Source: CAVRRZ01 sp963723745
GTDB taxonomy: Bacteria; Actinomycetota; Actinomycetes; Mycobacteriales; Geodermatophilaceae
Reading direction: 5' to 3'
DNA length: 64,000 nucleotides
NCBI GenBank assembly: GCA_963723745.1
Contig: CAVRRZ010000004.1
Span: forward strand, 804,201-868,200
The position numbers and the translations under genes were made by a program. The notes under the pieces are model-generated. The model made no database searches. It was not told the DNA's origin and saw only the letters and a list, made by a program, of their open reading frames with translations. Below, in pieces: positions 59,737 to 64,000 of this stretch (positions within the stretch are counted from its first letter, which is position 1; each line of letters opens with the position of its first letter).

Positions 59737-60795
59737 GTGACCTCGCCCGAAGCCGTTCCGGCCCCCCCGACCGGGGACCGGGCGCCGCTGACCGGTGAGC
59801 CCGTGGCCCAGGCCGGCATCGCCGCGGTGGCGGAGCGGCCGGCCGGCCCGGGGACGCCGGACGGCCCGCAGTCCCCTGTCCCGTCGAGCCGCTCCTCCCG
59901 CCGTGGCGAGCCGCGCACCTACGACTTCCGCCGGCCCACCAAGCTCTCCCGCGAGCACGTGCGCGTGCTGCAGATCGCGCAGGAGGCCTTCGCGCGGCAG
60001 GCCACGACCGTGCTGACGACGCTGCTGCGCGCCGGTGCCCGCATGGAGCTCGTCGGCATCGAGCAGTTCTCCTACGACGACTACCTGGCCACGCTGCCCA
60101 GCCCCGTCTTCGTCGCGACGTTCACCATCGAGCCGCTGGCGGGCAAGGGGATGCTCGCCTACCCGCTGGACATGGCCATGGCCAGCGTCGATCACATGCT
60201 GGGCGGTTCCGGTGCCGCCGAGCAGCCCAACCGGCCGATGACGGCGATGGAGACCACCATCACCACCCATCTGCTGAGCCGGCTGCTCGACGAGCTCGCC
60301 GCCTCCGTGGGCACCATCACCGAGGTCCAGCCCGTGCTCGACTCCATCGAGTACAACCCGCAGCTCGCCCAGGCCGCGGCCGGATCGGACACGGTCATGG
60401 TGGCCACGTTCAGCATGCAGATCGGACGGCGCGAGGGCGAGGCCACGGTCGTCCTGCCCTTCTCGTCCTTCGCCCAGTCACTGAACAACGCGGCATCGCC
60501 GCAGCTGTCCGAGGCCGCGCTGGCCAAGCGCCAGCGGGCGACCGAGGCGCTGACCGAGCGGCTGAACCAGGTGCCGGTCGACGTCAGCATCCGCTTCTCG
60601 CCGCTGTCGGTCTCCTCCGAGGACCTGCTCTCCCTCGCCGTCGACGACGTGCTGCTGCTGCGTCACCCCCGCGACAGCCCGCTCGAGGTCACCACCAACG
60701 ACGTCACGTTCGCCTACGCGATCGCCAGCAACCACCGCCGTCGACTGGCCGCCGCCATCGTCCCCACCCCTGTCGCCGCGAAGGACACCGCATGA
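59737..60795 (+). CDS. fliM: Flagellar motor switch protein FliM
   Basis: A 352-residue switch protein. After a Pro-rich N-terminus, YDFRRPTKLSREHVRVLQIAQEAFARQATTVLTTLLRAGARMELVGIEQFSYDDYLATLPSP begins the FliM core; the C-terminus LNQVPVDVSIRFSPLSVSSEDLLSLAVDDVLLLRH is the SpoA domain. The usual CheY-binding N-terminal peptide (MSQDEIDxLL) is not seen. GTG start; overlaps fliN by 4 bases. Confidence 0.93.
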   Translation: MTSPEAVPAPPTGDRAPLTGEPVAQAGIAAVAERPAGPGTPDGPQSPVPSSRSSRRGEPRTYDFRRPTKLSREHVRVLQIAQEAFARQATTVLTTLLRAGARMELVGIEQFSYDDYLATLPSPVFVATFTIEPLAGKGMLAYPLDMAMASVDHMLGGSGAAEQPNRPMTAMETTITTHLLSRLLDELAASVGTITEVQPVLDSIEYNPQLAQAAAGSDTVMVATFSMQIGRREGEATVVLPFSSFAQSLNNAASPQLSEAALAKRQRATEALTERLNQVPVDVSIRFSPLSVSSEDLLSLAVDDVLLLRHPRDSPLEVTTNDVTFAYAIASNHRRRLAAAIVPTPVAAKDTA

Positions 60796-61544
60796 CCTCC
60801 CCCCGCACCGCGAACAACCAGGACTTCGAGACCGTCAGCGCCGTGGTCTCGGCGGCCGCGCAGGCGGCCGCCTCCCTGGTGCCGGCCGCCTCGCCGCTGA
60901 CCCCGGGGCCGGCCGTGAGCGACCCGGACCGGGTGCCGATGCCCCCGGCGGCGGCGTCCGCGGTCACTGCCCGCCTCTCCGGCGAGGTCAGCGGCGACGT
61001 CGTCCTCGTCGTCTCCGCCGACGTGGTGGAGGCGTTGAGGAACTCACCCGTCGGCAAGCTGGACGTGGCCGCCGCGCTCCGGCCCGCCCTCGAGGCCGCC
61101 GCCAAGACCCTGGGCCGCGTCAGTGTCGCCTCCGAGCGGGTGGAGGAGCCGGTGGCCGCCCTCGACGGGCTGCGCGACAAGGGCATGTTCGTCGCCGTGC
61201 CGCTCATGGCCGGCGCCGACTGCAAGGCCACGTTCGCCCTCCAGGTCACCCTGCCGACCGCCTCCCGCGGCACCCAGCGCGGCAGCCTCGACCTGCTGCG
61301 CCACGTGGCCATGGAGGTCACCGTCGAGATCGGTCGCACCCGGATGACCGTCGGCGAACTTCTGTCGCTGCACCCCGGCGAGGTCGTGGAACTCGACCGC
61401 GCCGCCAGCGCCCCCGCAGACCTGCTGGTCAACGGCACCCTGATCGCACGCGGCGAGGTCGTCGTCGTGGACGAGGACTTCGGCCTGCGGATCAGCGAGA
61501 TCGTCACCGACGCCGCGGCGGAACTCGGAGCGGCCTCCGCATGA
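60792..61544 (+). CDS. fliN: Flagellar motor switch protein FliN
   Basis: A 250-residue switch protein, longer than E. coli FliN (137). Residues about 55-155 resemble a CheC/FliY-like domain (LSGEVSGDVVLVVSADVVEALR, VAAALRPALEAAAKTLG), but no clear phosphatase motif is visible. The C-terminal SpoA domain DLLRHVAMEVTVEIGRTRMTVGELLSLHPGEVVELDRAASAPADLLVNGTLIARGEVVVVDEDFGLRI is typical. FliY-type architecture. Confidence 0.92.
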   Translation: MTSPRTANNQDFETVSAVVSAAAQAAASLVPAASPLTPGPAVSDPDRVPMPPAAASAVTARLSGEVSGDVVLVVSADVVEALRNSPVGKLDVAAALRPALEAAAKTLGRVSVASERVEEPVAALDGLRDKGMFVAVPLMAGADCKATFALQVTLPTASRGTQRGSLDLLRHVAMEVTVEIGRTRMTVGELLSLHPGEVVELDRAASAPADLLVNGTLIARGEVVVVDEDFGLRISEIVTDAAAELGAASA

Positions 61545-61978
61545 CCTGGATGATCATCCGGCTGATCCTGTCGCTGGCCTTCGTCGGCGGCGTGCTGTGG
61601 TTCGCCGCCCGCCTGGCGAAGAAGCGCGGCCTGGGCGCGGGCAACGGCATCATCGAGGTCGTCGCCCGCCAGCGGATGGGTCGGTCCAGCACGGTCAACG
61701 TCGTCCGGATCGCCGACGTCGTCCTCGTCGTCGGCGCCACCGAGGAGCAGGTCACCCTGCTGGCCGAGGTGGACTCCGCGGCCATCGAGGAGGCGCTCGC
61801 CGAGCGCCGCGCGGCGCCCCGGACGCCTGCCGCAGCGCATGCCGCCACCCCGGGGACGACGGCCGTCGTCCCCGCCGCCCGCCCGGCGTCCCCCGCCCTG
61901 GCCGGGTCCGTCTTCGACCGCGCGGGCTGGGGTGCGTTCGTGCACTCGCTGCGGGAACGAACGGTCCGACGGCCGTGA
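61541..61978 (+). CDS. fliO: Flagellar biosynthetic protein FliO
   Basis: A 145-residue protein that stabilises FliP during gate assembly. One TM helix (WMIIRLILSLAFVGGVLWFAARLAKKRG) and a small cytosolic domain (EVVARQRMGRSSTVNVVRIADVVLVVGATEEQVTLLAEV). Overlaps fliN and fliP by 4 bases. Confidence 0.9.
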   Translation: MTWMIIRLILSLAFVGGVLWFAARLAKKRGLGAGNGIIEVVARQRMGRSSTVNVVRIADVVLVVGATEEQVTLLAEVDSAAIEEALAERRAAPRTPAAAHAATPGTTAVVPAARPASPALAGSVFDRAGWGAFVHSLRERTVRRP

Positions 61979-62829
61979 CCGGCCCCCGTCCCGCTGCGCC
62001 GGCGCGCCAGGGCTTGCGCCGGACGGCGCTGCTGCTCGCGCTCGCGCTGCTGTGCCTCGGCGCCTCGCTCGCGCTCGCCGGCGCGGCGCAGGCCGCCCCC
62101 GTCGACCCGGTGGCGCCGGTCGCCCCGGTCGCCCCGACCGACCCGAACGCGCCGGCCGTGGACGACGGCGGCGTGAGCATCAACATCGGCAACGGCTCGC
62201 CGAGCAGCGCGATCACCCTGATCCTGGCGATCACGGTGCTCTCGGTGGCGCCGTCGGTGCTGCTGTTGGCCACCTCGTTCACCAAGATCATCGTCGTCCT
62301 GGCCCTGACCCGGAACGCCCTCGGCCTGCCGTCGTCCCCGCCGAACCAGGTGCTGACCGGCATCGCACTGTTCCTGACCCTGTTCGTGATGGGCCCGGTC
62401 TTCGGGGACATCAACGACGTGGCCGTGCAGCCCTACATGGACGGCGCCCTCAGCGTCTCGCAGGCCTACGACCGGGGTGTGGTGCCGCTGCGGGAGTTCC
62501 TGCTCGGCAACACCCGCGAGGACGAACTCAAGCTGATGATCGGGCTCTCCGGCGAGGAGGCCCCCGCCTCGGCGGCCGAGGTCAGCATGACCACGCTCAT
62601 CCCGGCCTTCGTGCTCTCGGAGCTCAAGAGCGCGTTCATCATCGGCCTGGTCGTGTTCATCCCGTTCCTGGTGCTGGACATGCTGGTCAGCGCCTCGCTC
62701 ATGGCGATGGGCATGATGATGGTGCCGCCGACCATCGTGTCGCTGCCCTTCAAGCTGCTGCTCTTCGTCGTCGTCGACGGCTGGACGCTGATCACGACAG
62801 CCCTCGTGGGTTCGTACGGGGGTGGCTAG
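61975..62829 (+). CDS. fliP: Flagellar export gate protein FliP
   Basis: A 284-residue export-gate subunit. Signal peptide (LLLALALLCLGASLALAGAAQA), then the FliP signature: APSVLLLATSFTKIIVVLALTRNALGLPSSPPNQVLTGIALFLTLFVMGPV, and LKSAFIIGLVVFIPFLVLDMLVSASLMAMGMMMVPPTIVSLPFKLLLFVVVDGW. GTG start. A GA-rich spacer follows. Confidence 0.95.
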   Translation: MTGPRPAAPARQGLRRTALLLALALLCLGASLALAGAAQAAPVDPVAPVAPVAPTDPNAPAVDDGGVSINIGNGSPSSAITLILAITVLSVAPSVLLLATSFTKIIVVLALTRNALGLPSSPPNQVLTGIALFLTLFVMGPVFGDINDVAVQPYMDGALSVSQAYDRGVVPLREFLLGNTREDELKLMIGLSGEEAPASAAEVSMTTLIPAFVLSELKSAFIIGLVVFIPFLVLDMLVSASLMAMGMMMVPPTIVSLPFKLLLFVVVDGWTLITTALVGSYGGG

Positions 62830-62915
62830 CGCATGAGCGACGCGAGAGCGACGGGCGAGCGAGCATCGCAGGGAGCGCCAGCGACCGAGGAGCGGAACGA
62901 GTCCGGAGCCGAGCA
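62830..62915. repeat. GA-rich intergenic spacer, fliP-fliQ
   Basis: Contains GACCGAGGAGCGGAACGAG, closely similar to the fliG-fliH spacer, and many GAGCGA units. It interrupts a unit in which nearly all other genes overlap. Confidence 0.4.
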
Positions 62916-63191
62916 ATGAGCGACGCAGACGTCACCCAGATCGCCGCCCAGACGATGATGGTCGCCGCCAAGGTGGCCGCCCCCATCCTGCTGACGGCGC
63001 TGCTCGTCGGCTTCCTGATCTCGCTGTTCCAGGCCGCCACCCAGATCCAGGAAGCGACGCTGTCCTTCGTCCCCAAGATGATCGCCGTCGCGATCGCGCT
63101 GCTGATCACGGGCAACTGGGTGCTGGCCGAGCTGGTCGCCTTCACCCAGACCCTGTTCGACCAGCTGCCGCGGCTGCTCGACCGGACCTGA
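62916..63191 (+). CDS. fliQ: Flagellar export gate protein FliQ
   Basis: A 91-residue two-helix membrane protein: VTQIAAQTMMVAAKVAAPILLTALLVGFLISLFQAATQIQEATLSFVPKMIAVAIALLITGNW. All hallmark residues present. Part of the FliPQR core complex. Confidence 0.95.
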   Translation: MSDADVTQIAAQTMMVAAKVAAPILLTALLVGFLISLFQAATQIQEATLSFVPKMIAVAIALLITGNWVLAELVAFTQTLFDQLPRLLDRT

Positions 63192-63198
63192 GGCGGCC

Positions 63199-63963
63199 AT
63201 GGACCTCGAGGTCCCGGCCGTCACGCTGGCCGCCCTGCTGCTCGGGACGGCGCGCGCCGCCGGATTCGTGCTGCTGGCGCCGCCGTTCAACTCGCGCAGC
63301 ATCCCGGCACCGGTCAAGGGGGCGCTCGCGCTGGCGCTGTCGGTGCTGCTGTCGACCCAGATCGCGCCCGGCCTCCCCGAGATCACCGCAGGCTTCCTGG
63401 TGGTCTCCGCCGTCACCGAGGTGGTCATCGGCGCCGGTCTGGGCTTCGTCGTCCACGTGCTGTTCACGGCCGTGCAGATGGCCGGTGACCTGATCGACCT
63501 GACCGGTGGCTTCTCGCTGCAGCCGGCCTACGACCCGATGTCGATGACGATGAACTCGTCGGTCGGCCGGCTGCACTACCTGCTGGCCACCACGCTGCTG
63601 TTCTCCAGCGGCGGGCACCTGCTGATCGTCAAGGGGTTCGCGACCTCGTACGACGGGATGCCCGTGGGTGGCTCGGTACCCACCGAGCAACTCGCCTCGG
63701 TGATGATGACGGCCCTCGCGATGATGTTCCTGGCCGCGGTGCAGATCGCCGGGCCGATGGTCGCCGTGCTGCTGCTGGCCGACGTCGCCCTGGCCCTGCT
63801 CTCGCGGGCCGCCCCGGCGCTGAACATCTTCGCCTTCGGGTTCCCGCTCAAGATCATGCTGACCCTGCTCCTGCTGGGGCTGACCTTCCCGCTCCTGCCA
63901 CCCGCCCTCGACGCCCTCCTCGAGCAGGCGACCCGGGCCATGGTCTCGCTGCGGAGCGGCTGA
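63199..63963 (+). CDS. fliR: Flagellar export gate protein FliR
   Basis: A 254-residue multi-pass protein: LLGTARAAGFVLLAPPFNSRSIPAPVKGALALALSVLLSTQI, VSAVTEVVIGAGLGFVVHVLFTAVQMAGDLIDLTGGFSLQPAYDPMS and VLLLADVALALLSRAAPALNIFAFGFPLKIMLTLLLLGLTFPLL. Completes the FliPQR gate. Its stop overlaps the next start by one base. Confidence 0.95.
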   Translation: MDLEVPAVTLAALLLGTARAAGFVLLAPPFNSRSIPAPVKGALALALSVLLSTQIAPGLPEITAGFLVVSAVTEVVIGAGLGFVVHVLFTAVQMAGDLIDLTGGFSLQPAYDPMSMTMNSSVGRLHYLLATTLLFSSGGHLLIVKGFATSYDGMPVGGSVPTEQLASVMMTALAMMFLAAVQIAGPMVAVLLLADVALALLSRAAPALNIFAFGFPLKIMLTLLLLGLTFPLLPPALDALLEQATRAMVSLRSG

Positions 63964-64000
63964 TGCGCGGCGTCGGCGTGCACGGTGACGTCCCCGCCCG
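63963..64000 (+). CDS. Start of the next gene, flhB expected
   Basis: An ATG overlaps the fliR stop (TGATG) and the frame stays open to the window end (12 codons). A GTG at 63985 in another frame could be the true start. flhB usually follows fliR, but too little is present to confirm it. Confidence 0.4.
   Translation, partial: MRGVGVHGDVPA

Overview
The window is very GC-rich actinobacterial DNA. Codon use, GTG starts, 4-bp ATGA/GTGA gene overlaps, and the gene order ychF / DUF6542 / ispH / lipid-droplet-like protein / xseA / xseB / DUF4245 / glpX / fumC all fit a motile actinobacterium. The order matches the known mycobacterial Rv1112-Rv1098c neighbourhood. A Geodermatophilaceae-type soil actinobacterium (Blastococcus, Modestobacter, Geodermatophilus) is my best guess; the family assignment is inference, not something the sequence proves.

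Layout. 1-1.6 kb: the end of an unknown gene, then a complete ISL3-family insertion sequence (95-1573) with 24-bp inverted repeats and a perfect 8-bp target duplication. 1.7-18.3 kb: conserved housekeeping genes, including GTPase YchF, an F420-type oxidoreductase, an Ada/AraC/AlkA fusion with an Ogt-type methyltransferase, RmuC, DUF6542, IspH, exonuclease VII, class II fructose bisphosphatase, fumarase and citrate synthase. 18.4-20.4 kb: an exported NlpC/P60-VanY fusion protein.

20.4-33.9 kb: an integrative element, most likely a decayed prophage. It is bounded by an 18-bp perfect direct repeat (20414-20431 and 33893-33910), and the left copy is the 3' end of the NlpC/P60-VanY gene. Inside are a tyrosine integrase, a frameshifted tape-measure fragment, small phage-type genes, two lipoproteins, a DUF4258/DUF2283 pair and excisionase-like HTH genes. 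A three-layer nest of insertion sequences sits in one HTH gene: an IS21-type element carries an IS1380-type element in its left end and a second IS21-type element inside its istA. Target duplications identify each insertion, and removing them on paper restores both the HTH frame and the istA frame.

33.9-64 kb: two unknown genes, then a large flagellar locus. On the minus strand lie a sigma-70-like protein, an unknown gene with a highly structured leader, csrA, fliW, flgL, flgK and flgN. On the plus strand lie a FliA/WhiG-type sigma factor, flagellin, fliD, fliS and a FliT-position gene, then flgB-flgC-fliE-fliF-fliG-fliH-fliI-fliJ, an NlpC/P60-SLT peptidoglycan hydrolase, fliK-flgD-flgE, flbD-motA-motB-fliL-fliM-fliN-fliO-fliP-fliQ-fliR and the first bases of the next gene (flhB expected). 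No flgF or flgG is seen.

How it works together: the FliA-like sigma factor probably drives flagellin from a GCCGATCA-type promoter. CsrA probably represses flagellin translation at a GGA-loop hairpin plus the Shine-Dalgarno, relieved by FliW when flagellin is exported. The most novel material is the leader at 37200-37320, the 62-bp palindromic repeat found twice, the unassigned genes beside csrA, and the restorable nested-element history.
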